Source of the DNA: an uncultured Clostridia bacterium
Lineage (GTDB): Bacteria; Bacillota; Clostridia; Oscillospirales; Acutalibacteraceae
DNA: 48,635 nucleotides
Direction: 5' to 3'
Assembly: GCA_937892525.1 (NCBI GenBank)
Contig: CALAEV010000034.1
Coordinates: forward strand, 1-48,635
Shown here: piece by piece, positions 23,007 through 30,679 of the stretch
How the letters are laid out: each line of letters opens with the position of its first letter
Numbering within the stretch: the first letter of the stretch is position 1
Made by a program: the position numbers and the translations under genes
Notes under the pieces: generated by a model
What the model saw: the letters and a program-made list of their open reading frames with translations, nothing else
Databases searched by the model: none
What the model was told of the DNA's origin: nothing

Positions 23007-23672
23007 TTGAAAAGAATAAAAAATCAGGAAAAAATTAAAAAAACTATTTACTCCGTTTCTGCATTGGCATTATGTGGCGTTACACTTTTTTCAATCTGGT
23101 TCTCTAACAAAGATAATAACATTACACCACAAGAAACTGACACCACAACCACCACAGAACAGACAACCGAAGATATTCAGGCAAATACGCCTGTCGAGAA
23201 TGTGCGCGATGACCGAACTGACCCTGTTACCACCACAACAGAAGCTCCAATAAGCGTGTTCTATTCATTTCCACTTGGTAATAAAGTGGCACGAGAATAC
23301 TCAAAGGGAGAAATTGTGAAAAATAAAACCACAAACGATTGGCGTACTCATAACGGAGTTGACATAAACGGCGCAAAGGGCGACCAGGTCAATGCAATAT
23401 GTAATGGCACAGTAACCGAACTTGAGCACAGTGAAATCTGGGGCACAATTGTTACAATCAACCACGGCAACGGATTTACTGCTAAATACTACGGATTACA
23501 AAAAGATAGCACCGTAAAGCCGGGCGAAGAAATAAAAGCAAACAGTAAAATTGGAACACTCGGGGAAATTCCTATTGAAAGTGCAGACGGTATTCACTTG
23601 CATTTTGAACTTTATAAAGACGGAGTTACCGTTTCGCCATCAGATTATTTAGGTAAAAGAGTAGATATTTGA
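23007..23672 (+). CDS. spoIIQ: SpoIIQ-like membrane-anchored M23 (LytM) endopeptidase
   Basis: A 221-residue protein with an N-terminal membrane segment (about residues 13-31), a Thr-rich linker (about 40-75) and a C-terminal LytM domain. The zinc ligands are complete: THNGVDI (His and Asp) and IHLHF (His-x-His). In Bacilli SpoIIQ lost one ligand, whereas clostridial SpoIIQ keeps the active site and works with SpoIIIAH as a channel across the two spore membranes. Start is TTG at 23007, 6 bases after GAGGTG. A forespore-type promoter lies just upstream. Another sporulation or division M23 protein is the alternative. Confidence 0.75.
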   Translation: MKRIKNQEKIKKTIYSVSALALCGVTLFSIWFSNKDNNITPQETDTTTTTEQTTEDIQANTPVENVRDDRTDPVTTTTEAPISVFYSFPLGNKVAREYSKGEIVKNKTTNDWRTHNGVDINGAKGDQVNAICNGTVTELEHSEIWGTIVTINHGNGFTAKYYGLQKDSTVKPGEEIKANSKIGTLGEIPIESADGIHLHFELYKDGVTVSPSDYLGKRVDI

Positions 23673-23705
23673 ATTTCTTTGTGATAGAATAAACACGGTG
23701 ATTTT

Positions 23706-24221
23706 ATGACATCGGTTTATTTCTTTAATCTTACAGAAAAAACTGAATATGATAAAAGTCTTTTACCACAGAATATTAGAGAGCATTGTAAAAAGCCAGA
23801 AAGTATTGCAGCGGCAACCGAGCTTCTTAATATGGGTGTAGAAAATCTTCGTTATGAAGAAAACGGCAAGCCTATAGCAGACAACGGTTTTGTAAGTATT
23901 TCTCATAGTGGCGATATGGTTGCAGTATGCACAAGTGAAAAGCCCATTGGAATTGACATTGAAAAAATCGACACAAAAAGAAATTTAGAAAAGCTTTCAA
24001 AACGAGTATTTCACGGAAAAGAGTTAGAAGCTTTTAAGAATAACCCTACCCCTGAACAATTTTATGAAATATGGACTCAAAAAGAGGCATACAGTAAAAT
24101 TGAGGGACAAGGCGTAAATGAAATTATGAGTGGATTTGATATTTTCGATTTGCAAGATTACGATTTCCACGCAGAAATAGTAAATGATTATGTATTATCA
24201 ATTTGTGAGAAGATAAAATAG
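23706..24221 (+). CDS. 4'-phosphopantetheinyl transferase, Sfp type
   Basis: A 171-residue enzyme, shorter than Sfp itself (about 225), that loads the CoA arm onto carrier proteins. Motifs: SISHSGDMVAV, the Mg-binding GIDIEKID, and WTQKEAYSKIEG. No carrier protein or NRPS/PKS gene is in the window, so the partner is unknown; fatty-acid ACP is possible. GGTGAT precedes the ATG; 33 bases downstream of the spoIIQ-like gene, so possibly in one transcript. Confidence 0.88.
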   Translation: MTSVYFFNLTEKTEYDKSLLPQNIREHCKKPESIAAATELLNMGVENLRYEENGKPIADNGFVSISHSGDMVAVCTSEKPIGIDIEKIDTKRNLEKLSKRVFHGKELEAFKNNPTPEQFYEIWTQKEAYSKIEGQGVNEIMSGFDIFDLQDYDFHAEIVNDYVLSICEKIK

Positions 24222-24231
24222 CAAAAAAATT

Positions 24232-24257
24232 AAGGGACACGAGCGTGTCCCTTTTTT
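24232..24257. terminator. bidirectional-looking terminator
   Basis: AAGGGACACG (24232-24241), AG loop, CGTGTCCCTT (24244-24253), followed by T on the plus side; seven A lie upstream (24223-24229). It can serve the transferase gene and the facing XRE gene. Confidence 0.85.
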
Positions 24258-24480
24258 ATTCTTTTGGAAATTCTCTTTTAATTTTACTCATTCCACATAT
24301 ATAATTCATATCAACATTATAATATTTTGCAAGTATAATCAAATTGTCAATTGGTATTCTTGTCTTACCACTTTCATAATCGCAATATGTCCTCTGCCCT
24401 ACTTGTAACAATGTTGCGATTTCCGTTTGTGTTTTATCAGCATCTTCACGCAAAAAACGAATACATTCATTATATCTCAT
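24256..24480 (-). CDS. small XRE-family repressor (module 1)
   Basis: A 74-residue single-domain Cro/CI helix-turn-helix protein: RFLREDADKTQTEIATLLQV and RTYCDYESGKTRIP form the DNA-binding fold, followed by KYYNVDMNYICGM. The ATG at 24480 follows GAGGTG; a GTG three codons upstream lies in that site. It is divergent from the 87-residue ORF at 24573, and two identical-arm palindromes lie between them, so autoregulation and control of the neighbour are likely. The same arrangement recurs at 48022-48540. Confidence 0.85.
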   Translation of the reverse strand: MRYNECIRFLREDADKTQTEIATLLQVGQRTYCDYESGKTRIPIDNLIILAKYYNVDMNYICGMSKIKREFPKE

Positions 24481-24506
24481 ATATAACACCTCAAGAATAT
24501 TTTACC

Positions 24507-24553
24507 ATAGAGTTTATAACTCTATTGGCTTTTAGAGTTATAAACTCTATAGT
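24507..24553. promoter_or_regulatory. two operator palindromes and divergent promoter (module 1)
   Basis: TAGAGTTTATAACTCTA (24508-24524) and TAGAGTTATAAACTCTA (24533-24549), each a 7-base inverted repeat around 3 bases; one is the reverse complement of the other. On the plus strand TTGGCT (24525-24530), 17 bases, TATAGT (24548-24553) forms a promoter whose spacer is filled by the second site. The first site lies just upstream of TAAAAT (24499-24504) for the XRE gene. Confidence 0.85.
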
Positions 24554-24572
24554 ATTGCTAGGAGGTGATTAT

Positions 24573-24836
24573 ATGCGACAAGATTTAGAGGATTTATGGA
24601 ATTATTATTTAATTGAAGTACCAATTAAAAACACCAAAAAAGAAGATATTCTTGTAAAAAATTATGCAAAAGTTGAAGATGCTTTCCGTTCAAAACTTTC
24701 AAGTGAACAAATAGCTTTCCTTGAAGAATATGATGATGCAGTTTCGGAACTCAACAGAATAAGTGAACGTCATGCCTTTATTAAAGGAATTATGTTTGCT
24801 ACGCGATTTATTTTTCAAGCTATGTATGAGGATTAA
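24573..24836 (+). CDS. small conserved-looking protein of unknown function (module 1 effector)
   Basis: An 87-residue soluble, acidic, probably all-helical protein (LEDLWNYYLIEVP at the start; EYDDAVSELNRISERHAF, then FATRFIFQAMYED at the end). It resembles small clostridial proteins annotated only as domains of unknown function. AGGAGGTGAT precedes the ATG at 24573, an exceptionally strong site. Controlled by a promoter that contains a repressor palindrome. The longer open frame upstream to 24351 only shadows the XRE gene. Confidence 0.7.
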   Translation: MRQDLEDLWNYYLIEVPIKNTKKEDILVKNYAKVEDAFRSKLSSEQIAFLEEYDDAVSELNRISERHAFIKGIMFATRFIFQAMYED

Positions 24837-24840
24837 AAAT

Positions 24841-24871
24841 GGGACGCTGTGGTCAGCGTCCCCTACATTTT
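24841..24871. repeat. palindromic repeat GGGACGCTG...CAGCGTCCC + CTACATTT
   Basis: A 9-base-pair inverted repeat with TGGT loop and the CCCCTACATTT tail shared with the elements at 11199 and 24895. It may also terminate the 24573 gene. Confidence 0.7.
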
Positions 24872-24894
24872 CTTAGTTGATGCAATTGCCTTTT

Positions 24895-24977
24895 CGGGCG
24901 ATTCGTGAATCGCCCCTACATTTATAATAGCAACGCAGTTCCTACATTTTGCACTTTGCGTTTTGCATTTTGCACTT
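24895..24977. repeat. two dispersed repeats in tandem
   Basis: 24895-24923 is identical to 11199-11227. 24930-24977 is the inverted copy of 1077-1121, with a slightly different number of TTTTGCA steps. Three repeat types are thus packed between the 24573 gene and the PHP gene, marking an insertion-prone site. Confidence 0.8.
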
Positions 24978-25689
24978 ATTTATTCAGTATATACTCCACC
25001 ACTGCTTGTGCTGTACATTCTGGCAAGTCGATTTTTTCACTTGCTTCTACCATATTTTCAAGGTAGTGTGCATCAGAGTTGCGAAGATGTTTCATTCCTT
25101 TAAGCAAAGGGTGCTTTTCTTCATACTGTGGAATATATGCTTTATGTGTAAACTCGGCACAAGTAAAATTCATTTCAGGGTACATAAATCCCAAAACTGA
25201 AAGCACCGAATAAGATGCTCGGTCAAGATGGGCAGGGAAAACTACTCCGTTAAATCGTGAAACTTCTGCTACCACATCATCAATGCTTATTCCTGATGCA
25301 GTTGTTAAAAGGATTTCTTCGCTACCAAGTATTTGGTCGGTTTCGTCCATTATATACTGATTACCGAAAATACTCTCGTCATTTTTAATTGGTGGCATTG
25401 TAGTTTTTACATATTCTGAAAAATCCAACGCATTTTGGAGAGTTGGAAAAAGGCAAACTGTATGAATTTCTTCTGATGTGCAAAGTTCCATTCCGGGCAC
25501 AACTGTAATACCCGCCTGTTCCCCTGCTTTTATAGCAGCAGGACAATTAAGACAGGAGTTGTGGTCTGTGAGGGCGATAATATCATAACCCATTAGTTTT
25601 GCCATATTAACAAGGTTATATGGGGTCATATCGTTATCGCCACAAGGGGACAAGCACGAATGCAGATGAAAATCATACTTTAAATTCAT
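24976..25689 (-). CDS. PHP-domain metal-dependent phosphoesterase
   Basis: A 237-residue PHP protein of the PolIII-alpha/YciV-like type. Metal-binding motifs: DFHLHSCLSP (HxH), LTDHNSC, PGMELCTSEEIH and, near the C-terminus, NSDAHYLENM. Last gene of a five-gene operon; its start overlaps the preceding DRTGG gene by 4 bases. PHP domains hydrolyse phosphodiesters or nucleotides, and the neighbours suggest a signalling substrate rather than DNA repair, but none is known. Confidence 0.85.
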   Translation of the reverse strand: MNLKYDFHLHSCLSPCGDNDMTPYNLVNMAKLMGYDIIALTDHNSCLNCPAAIKAGEQAGITVVPGMELCTSEEIHTVCLFPTLQNALDFSEYVKTTMPPIKNDESIFGNQYIMDETDQILGSEEILLTTASGISIDDVVAEVSRFNGVVFPAHLDRASYSVLSVLGFMYPEMNFTCAEFTHKAYIPQYEEKHPLLKGMKHLRNSDAHYLENMVEASEKIDLPECTAQAVVEYILNK

Positions 25690-26012
25690 AACAAATTACC
25701 TAATTTTGTTGCTAAAGTATAAGAATTTTCTTCTGACGAAAGAATTGTTACACCTTGCATTTCTGCACGCTCTTTTGCATTATCGTCAAGAGTTGCATTT
25801 TCACAAAGGACAATACAACTGCAATCAGCAAGCACACAAACGCCAATAGCGTTAATATTACCCATTACGGTAAACCAGCAGTCGCCACTTTGTGCTCTGC
25901 CCATTACCCAACTTAAAAGGTCACCACAGTAACCACCTGTGATTTCACGGTCAAGGTCACCCTCAACGAGTATTTTAAGTTCTAATTTTTCCACTAAATC
26001 TTTGATAGTCAT
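25686..26012 (-). CDS. DRTGG-domain protein (second copy in operon)
   Basis: A 108-residue single-domain protein: VEKLELKILVEG at the start, REITGGYCGDLLSWVMG in the middle (degenerate DRTGG segment), and ATLDDNAKERAEMQGVTIL. DRTGG domains occur in phosphotransacetylases and CBS proteins and may bind nucleotides. Start overlaps the hydrogenase-like gene by 1 base and its stop overlaps the PHP gene, so expression is tightly coupled. Confidence 0.8.
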   Translation of the reverse strand: MTIKDLVEKLELKILVEGDLDREITGGYCGDLLSWVMGRAQSGDCWFTVMGNINAIGVCVLADCSCIVLCENATLDDNAKERAEMQGVTILSSEENSYTLATKLGNLL

Positions 26013-27301
26013 TATTTTTCTTCCTTATTTTCTGTACGGAATGGTTTAGGAATAACCACGCCTTCTTTATCTTTCATATTGAAAATGCAGTCATTTATAT
26101 CTGCTTTACCTGCAACAACATCTTCTGCAAAGCAATGGCAAGACGGTGAGCCACACATTCCACAGTCAAGTCCTGGCAAGGTGCTTTCAAGGTCTTTGAT
26201 GTCGTTCATTTTCTGCATTGCCTCAAAAACATTGTCTGCCAATTTCCAAGGAGCCGCCTCTAAAGGCTTTTCCCAATACATTTCTTTTGGAATTGACTCG
26301 TATTCAAGGTGATTACAAGAAACAGGCATATATTTACGAAGTCGTTGAAGTCTTGCTTTTGCAACAAAGGGATTTTCAACTGTTAATGGTCCACCAACGC
26401 AACCACCTGAACAAGCGTTAAGTTCAATAAATTCAAGGTCGTTAAGTTTTTCATCCTCTAACTCTTCAAGAACTTTAATAACATTTTCAATACCGTCAGC
26501 TGCTAAATATCGGTCTTTCAAAAGTGCTGCAGACTCGCCACCAGATGACGCCCAACCAACACCGATAATACCTGAATCGCTTAAACTTTCAAGTTCAATG
26601 ATTTTATCCATCTGCTGTACAAGTACAGGGTAAATGTCTTTAATTGCAAGAACGCCGTTAATATTTGATTTACCATTACAGATTGGCTGTTTAATTGAAG
26701 ATATTTTTGCAGTACAAGGTGTAATGAAGAATACACCAATATCTTCATCTGAAAGTCCTGTTTCTTCTCTTGCCTTAATTCTAGCAAGACGAGCGGCTTC
26801 TTCCATAGGTGCGTTCAAATCAAGCACATTTTCAATAAGATTAGGAAAACGCACACGGATTAGTCGCACAACTGCAGGACAAGCAGAAGAAATCAATGGC
26901 TTTTTAGTCTTATTCATTGAAAGAATAAGACGAGTTGCCTCACTGACCAGTTCTGCACCCTTTGACACTTCAAAGACATCATCAAAGCCCATTCTTTTAA
27001 GCCCTGTCAATACATAATCTGTATCATCAAGGTTATTAAACTGACCATAAAGTGACGGTGCAGGCACAGCAATTCTGTATTTATATTCTAATATTTCGTT
27101 TAATGAATACTTTTCAGCATATTTTGCGTGATAAGGGCAAATTCTTATACATTCGCCACAGTCAACACAACGCTCTGAAAGTATGTAAGCCTTTCCGTTA
27201 CGGACTCTGATAGCATTTGTAGGACAGCGTTTTAAACAAGAAACGCAACCCTTACATTTTTCCTCATCAAGTCGAACAGAATGGAAGTAAGTTTCGTTCA
27301 T
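26012..27301 (-). CDS. [FeFe]-hydrogenase-like iron-sulfur protein, probably sensory
   Basis: A 429-residue protein. Residues 1-60 hold two [4Fe-4S] ferredoxin motifs (CKGCVSCLKRCP, CVDCGECIRICP). The H-cluster domain follows with all four cluster ligands in altered motifs: ISSACP instead of TSCCP, ITPCTAK, and NACSGGCVGGP. The first Cys of TSCCP, which relays protons in catalytic enzymes, is Ala here. A C-terminal Fe-S motif (CGMCGSPSCHCF ... C) is added. The set resembles the putative sensory groups of [FeFe] hydrogenases rather than bulk hydrogen producers. Third gene of the operon. No maturase genes are in the window. Confidence 0.85.
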   Translation of the reverse strand: MNETYFHSVRLDEEKCKGCVSCLKRCPTNAIRVRNGKAYILSERCVDCGECIRICPYHAKYAEKYSLNEILEYKYRIAVPAPSLYGQFNNLDDTDYVLTGLKRMGFDDVFEVSKGAELVSEATRLILSMNKTKKPLISSACPAVVRLIRVRFPNLIENVLDLNAPMEEAARLARIKAREETGLSDEDIGVFFITPCTAKISSIKQPICNGKSNINGVLAIKDIYPVLVQQMDKIIELESLSDSGIIGVGWASSGGESAALLKDRYLAADGIENVIKVLEELEDEKLNDLEFIELNACSGGCVGGPLTVENPFVAKARLQRLRKYMPVSCNHLEYESIPKEMYWEKPLEAAPWKLADNVFEAMQKMNDIKDLESTLPGLDCGMCGSPSCHCFAEDVVAGKADINDCIFNMKDKEGVVIPKPFRTENKEEK

Positions 27302-27311
27302 AAATTATCAC

Positions 27312-27734
27312 TCAATTTGTAAATACTTTAAGATACATTGTAGTACCTTTGCCGACAACAGAATCAATTTTCATATCGTCAGTATATTTTTTAATATTCG
27401 GAAGTCCCATACCTGCGCCAAATCCCAACGAACGCACATTATCAGGTGCAGTTGAGTAGCCTTCTTTCATAGCAAGTGCAACGTCTGGTATTCCAGGGCC
27501 TTGGTCAGTTAAAACCATATCAATACACTCAGGGGAAATTTCAACATCAATTTCGCCACCACCAGCATGAATTACAAGGTTTATTTCTGCCTCATAAAGA
27601 GCGATTACAGTTTTTCTGACAACTTCAGGATTGAACCCCAAATCCTTTAAGGTCTTTTTGACTTTACCTGACGCTTCACCTGCGCGTGTAAAATCATCAC
27701 CCGGCACAACGAAGTGGAGTTTTAAGTTGCTCAT
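27312..27734 (-). CDS. RsbW-like anti-sigma / ATP-binding regulator
   Basis: A 140-residue GHKL-fold ATPase: the N box EAEINLVIHA, G1 box DQGPGIPD and G2 box GFGAGMGLPN are all present, with no dimerisation or phosphoacceptor His domain. That is the architecture of RsbW/SpoIIAB anti-sigma factors and switch kinases. The ATG at 27734 overlaps the upstream stop as ATGA and has GAGGAGG nearby. It lies between DRTGG and hydrogenase-like genes, so it may pass a redox or hydrogen signal to a sigma factor or partner not present here. Confidence 0.87.
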   Translation of the reverse strand: MSNLKLHFVVPGDDFTRAGEASGKVKKTLKDLGFNPEVVRKTVIALYEAEINLVIHAGGGEIDVEISPECIDMVLTDQGPGIPDVALAMKEGYSTAPDNVRSLGFGAGMGLPNIKKYTDDMKIDSVVGKGTTMYLKVFTN

Positions 27735-28081
27735 TTTACTGCTCCTCCTCGAAGACCTTTTTCGTAGAGCATACCACAAGATGCAAACATTGCTTGTTTT
27801 GTAGTCATAAGAACAATGTCACGGTCTTTTGCCAATTCAACAATACCCTCATCTGGCTGCTTGCCACGAACAAATACGATACACTGCATATCCATCATCT
27901 CTGCAGTACGTACAACTTGTGGATTAACAAGTCCTGAAAGCAAAACTGCTTGTTCCTTAACATAAGCGAGAACGTCACTCATCATATCACTACCACAAGC
28001 AGTAAAAACATCACGGTCCATAAATTCTTCGCCACAGATTACTTCTGCATCAAGGATTTCTTTAATTTCATAAACTTTCAT
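27731..28081 (-). CDS. DRTGG-domain protein, first gene of the signalling operon
   Basis: A 116-residue protein: MKVYEIKEILDAEVICGEEF, then FTACGSDMMSDVLAYV, the degenerate DRTGG stretch, and ends KGLRGGAVK. It shares the fold and length of the second DRTGG protein in the operon. GGGAGG lies just before the ATG. Region 28082-28198 upstream is AT-rich with no gene and presumably holds the operon promoter. Confidence 0.82.
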   Translation of the reverse strand: MKVYEIKEILDAEVICGEEFMDRDVFTACGSDMMSDVLAYVKEQAVLLSGLVNPQVVRTAEMMDMQCIVFVRGKQPDEGIVELAKDRDIVLMTTKQAMFASCGMLYEKGLRGGAVK

Positions 28082-28198
28082 TATAATTCCTCCCGACTTT
28101 TTCGTCAGATATATACTATATAATTATACACTAAATAAAAAACCTTTACAATGAGACACTTTACCGAATTATATTCACTCAATTTGTGAAAAAGGACA

Positions 28199-28230
28199 GA
28201 AAAAAACGGATGTAGCTATCTACATCCGTT
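28199..28230 (-). terminator. terminator of the acyltransferase operon
   Basis: ACGGATGTAG (28206-28215), CTAT loop, CTACATCCGT (28220-28229), followed on the minus strand by a T-run. Confidence 0.85.
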
Positions 28231-28238
28231 TAATATCT

Positions 28239-29519
28239 TTATTCACCAATAATTGTTTTAATGTTCTTTTCCATAAGGTCAAAGAATTTATTTACAATCT
28301 TTTTGTCTTCTTCATTACCACGAACACACATTGAAAGAGTAATAACATTCTTGTATGTTGTTGCAGTGAGAAGAACGAATGGTTTGTATTTAACAGCACC
28401 TGACATAAATGCGTCAGTTGGCTCGTGTCCATCAAGTGCCAACTGCTGACCATTAAGAATACCAATATTACTCATTGCCATATATGGATTTGAGTAACCA
28501 ATCTTGATAATTTCTTCACTTGCAGCGTGTGGCATAATACTGTAACCGAAATTAAGAAGTGGAAGTCCGTAAAGTCCCATAAACTTATCTTTCTTAAAAC
28601 GGTTTGAGCTACGCACTACATATTTAATAGTTTCGAAAATATCACGGCCACGCTCTGGGATTGCACATTGCATCCATGAAGTATGGTTTGTGAAGCCTTT
28701 ATCTGCAACGCTATCCATATGACGACGAAGGTCAATAGCACTTGAAATCATAACCTTATCACTTGCCGGGAAGTTCGCCAACTCGTAAACGCTGTAAAAA
28801 TATGCTGCAAGAAGCAACTCATTAACTGTAGCGCCAAGTTCTTTTCCTTTTGGTTTGAGTTTTACAAGAGTATCTTCACTGAACTTTCTTCTTGCAATAA
28901 AGGATTTATCGCTGATATTATTCGGTGTAAGTGGGAATTTATGCTTATCCCTTGCATTGATATTCTTGAAAAGTCGTTGTGCTACACCTGACTCAGTTTT
29001 TGAAAAACCTGAATAAACATCATTATATGCACGTGAGCCTGTTCTGAACTCCACAGGGCTTACACCCTCTTGCACATACTTTGTATAATTTTCACAGAAT
29101 GCCTGCAAGAAATATTTAAGGTCGCCACCGTCCATACACATATGATTTTCAACAATACAAAGTGTACTTTTGCCGTCTTTAATGAAAAGTGCGATTTCCA
29201 TCTGATTATCTGCATCAGGTGCAATATACTGTGTAAGAAATTCTTCAACTGCTTCTTCTACATTATCAGGGTATGCAACTGTAAGAATATCGTCAATTAC
29301 ATAAGGTTTAACTTCCCAATGAGTTGAAAGTTTTGTATCAACAAACTTTGAACGGAGAACAGGCACTTTTTCAAATGCACATATAATAACGGTTTTAAGA
29401 GCTTCAATATCAGGAACAAAATCGTAGTTAAGTTCAACGTGCACCATACGGTCATTGAAATCACGGAAAAGATAATGCATTTTATCCCATAATTCAGCAT
29501 TTAATCTACGCTCTTTCAT
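28239..29519 (-). CDS. condensation-fold acyltransferase-like protein
   Basis: A 426-residue protein of the chloramphenicol-acetyltransferase/condensation superfamily (PapA- and wax-synthase-like). The HHxxxDG motif appears as NHMCMDG, with the second, catalytic His kept and the first replaced by Asn. LGATVNELLLAAY and SSAIDLRRHMD are typical of the C-terminal half. Such enzymes acylate alcohols or amines from thioester donors. It follows a membrane protein with a 1-base overlap; the Sfp-type transferase is 5 kb away. The substrate is unknown. Confidence 0.72.
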   Translation of the reverse strand: MKERRLNAELWDKMHYLFRDFNDRMVHVELNYDFVPDIEALKTVIICAFEKVPVLRSKFVDTKLSTHWEVKPYVIDDILTVAYPDNVEEAVEEFLTQYIAPDADNQMEIALFIKDGKSTLCIVENHMCMDGGDLKYFLQAFCENYTKYVQEGVSPVEFRTGSRAYNDVYSGFSKTESGVAQRLFKNINARDKHKFPLTPNNISDKSFIARRKFSEDTLVKLKPKGKELGATVNELLLAAYFYSVYELANFPASDKVMISSAIDLRRHMDSVADKGFTNHTSWMQCAIPERGRDIFETIKYVVRSSNRFKKDKFMGLYGLPLLNFGYSIMPHAASEEIIKIGYSNPYMAMSNIGILNGQQLALDGHEPTDAFMSGAVKYKPFVLLTATTYKNVITLSMCVRGNEEDKKIVNKFFDLMEKNIKTIIGE

Positions 29520-30319
29520 TATTCATCGTCCTCCTTTTTATACATAAAGTATTTTGCGTTGCCAAGTGCAATAATAAGAATTGCAACAAGGTCAACCACA
29601 AGACCTAAAAGGATGATTGGCCAACCTGTAAGCCAACTGATTACGTTATATGCTGAAAGAATAATATAAAGCATTGTAAAAATGATTGGCATATATACCA
29701 TAGCAGTTACAGTTCGGAATTTCTGTTTTGTTGCAAACGCGAAAATAATATCAGTAACAAGGGCAAGAATAATACCAACCATAAGAATTGGCCACACCAC
29801 AAGTTCCGGAATCATCATAAGCCAGAAAAGGAACATAAATACTGTAAAAAGCATTACGCAACCTGCAATTAAAAATCTCGCTATTGGATGAAAAATACGA
29901 CGCATTTTACAGATTCGTTTAATACCGAAACTTGTGTAGAAAATAATCATTGCAAAAATTCCACCAACAATAATAAGCCAAGTTTTACTCCAAGCGCCTG
30001 TTGCCCTGCTCACTTCAAAATATGCAATAAACATTAATATAAAGAAGATTGCTCCACCAAGGCCCATAATAAGTCGCATTGTTTTAGCAAGTTTTTTCTT
30101 TCTGTATGCTTTTGCCCATGCTTTATAGTTACCCTCAAGATTTGGATATTCATCGGCCATAAGGTCAGCTAAAACTCTTTCGTCCTTAAGACCTGAATGG
30201 GTAACCTCATTAGCACGGTCAGTCATCTCATCAAGAATTTGTTTCTTATAAAGATATGTTGTGTGATTATCAGGCAACTTCGCACAGGAAGTTTCGATAT
30301 ATTCAATAAAATCTCTCAT
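29519..30319 (-). CDS. DUF1700/HAAS-like membrane protein
   Basis: A 266-residue protein. Residues 1-80 form a soluble helical domain (FIEYIETSCAKLPDNH, ILDEMTDRANEV, LMADEYPNL) like the HAAS or permease-prefix domains of Firmicutes membrane proteins; about six membrane segments follow, and the C-terminus is charged (KKEDDE). No PadR regulator is adjacent, unlike many DUF1700 loci. GGAGGTG precedes the ATG. It is co-transcribed with the acyltransferase gene (TAATG overlap). Confidence 0.65.
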   Translation of the reverse strand: MRDFIEYIETSCAKLPDNHTTYLYKKQILDEMTDRANEVTHSGLKDERVLADLMADEYPNLEGNYKAWAKAYRKKKLAKTMRLIMGLGGAIFFILMFIAYFEVSRATGAWSKTWLIIVGGIFAMIIFYTSFGIKRICKMRRIFHPIARFLIAGCVMLFTVFMFLFWLMMIPELVVWPILMVGIILALVTDIIFAFATKQKFRTVTAMVYMPIIFTMLYIILSAYNVISWLTGWPIILLGLVVDLVAILIIALGNAKYFMYKKEDDE

Positions 30320-30346
30320 AATGCACCTCCATTGAATACTACTTAA

Positions 30347-30376
30347 ATTTTAACAAAAGATTTTATTTCTTGTCAA
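30347..30376 (-). promoter_or_regulatory. promoter of the DUF1700-like/acyltransferase operon
   Basis: Minus strand TTGACA (30371-30376), 18-base spacer, TAAAAT (30347-30352). Nothing else is evident up to 30458 except CGCAAC/GTTGCG at about 30433-30449. Confidence 0.65.
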
Positions 30377-30458
30377 CACATTCAGAATATATGATTTAAA
30401 AAATTTTTTCTATACATTTTGGTTTACATCCTCGCAACTTTTGGTTGCGGAAAAAGAA

Positions 30459-30480
30459 AACCGTCGAAAAATCGACGGTT
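30459..30480 (-). terminator. terminator of the OadB/OadG operon
   Basis: AACCGTCGA (30459-30467), 4-base loop, TCGACGGTT (30472-30480); T-rich on both sides, so it may act in both directions. Confidence 0.8.
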
Positions 30481-30487
30481 TTTGTGA

Positions 30488-30667
30488 TTATTTATTGTCT
30501 TTATCTTTTTTCTTGGTAAATTTATTAAGTGCAGTTGTAATGAGAATAAGCACACCCATAACAACAATAATACAAATCATACCAATAACCATATATTTAA
30601 TGTTGTAAACAAAATTCATTGGCTCAAACATGAAAGCCATTAAAGTTACAAATAAATTTTCTAACAT
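30488..30667 (-). CDS. OadG-like small membrane subunit of a decarboxylase sodium pump
   Basis: A 59-residue protein with one membrane helix (about residues 25-45, MVIGMICIIVVMGVLILI) and a short Lys/Asp tail, the size and plan of oxaloacetate decarboxylase gamma subunits (family OAD_gamma), which anchor and assemble the complex. The ATG at 30667 follows AGGAGG and lies 12 bases after the oadB stop codon. The usual C-terminal zinc-binding His residues are not seen. The biotin carrier and carboxyltransferase subunits must be elsewhere. Confidence 0.75.
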   Translation of the reverse strand: MLENLFVTLMAFMFEPMNFVYNIKYMVIGMICIIVVMGVLILITTALNKFTKKKDKDNK

Positions 30668-30679
30668 TTTAAGCCCTCC

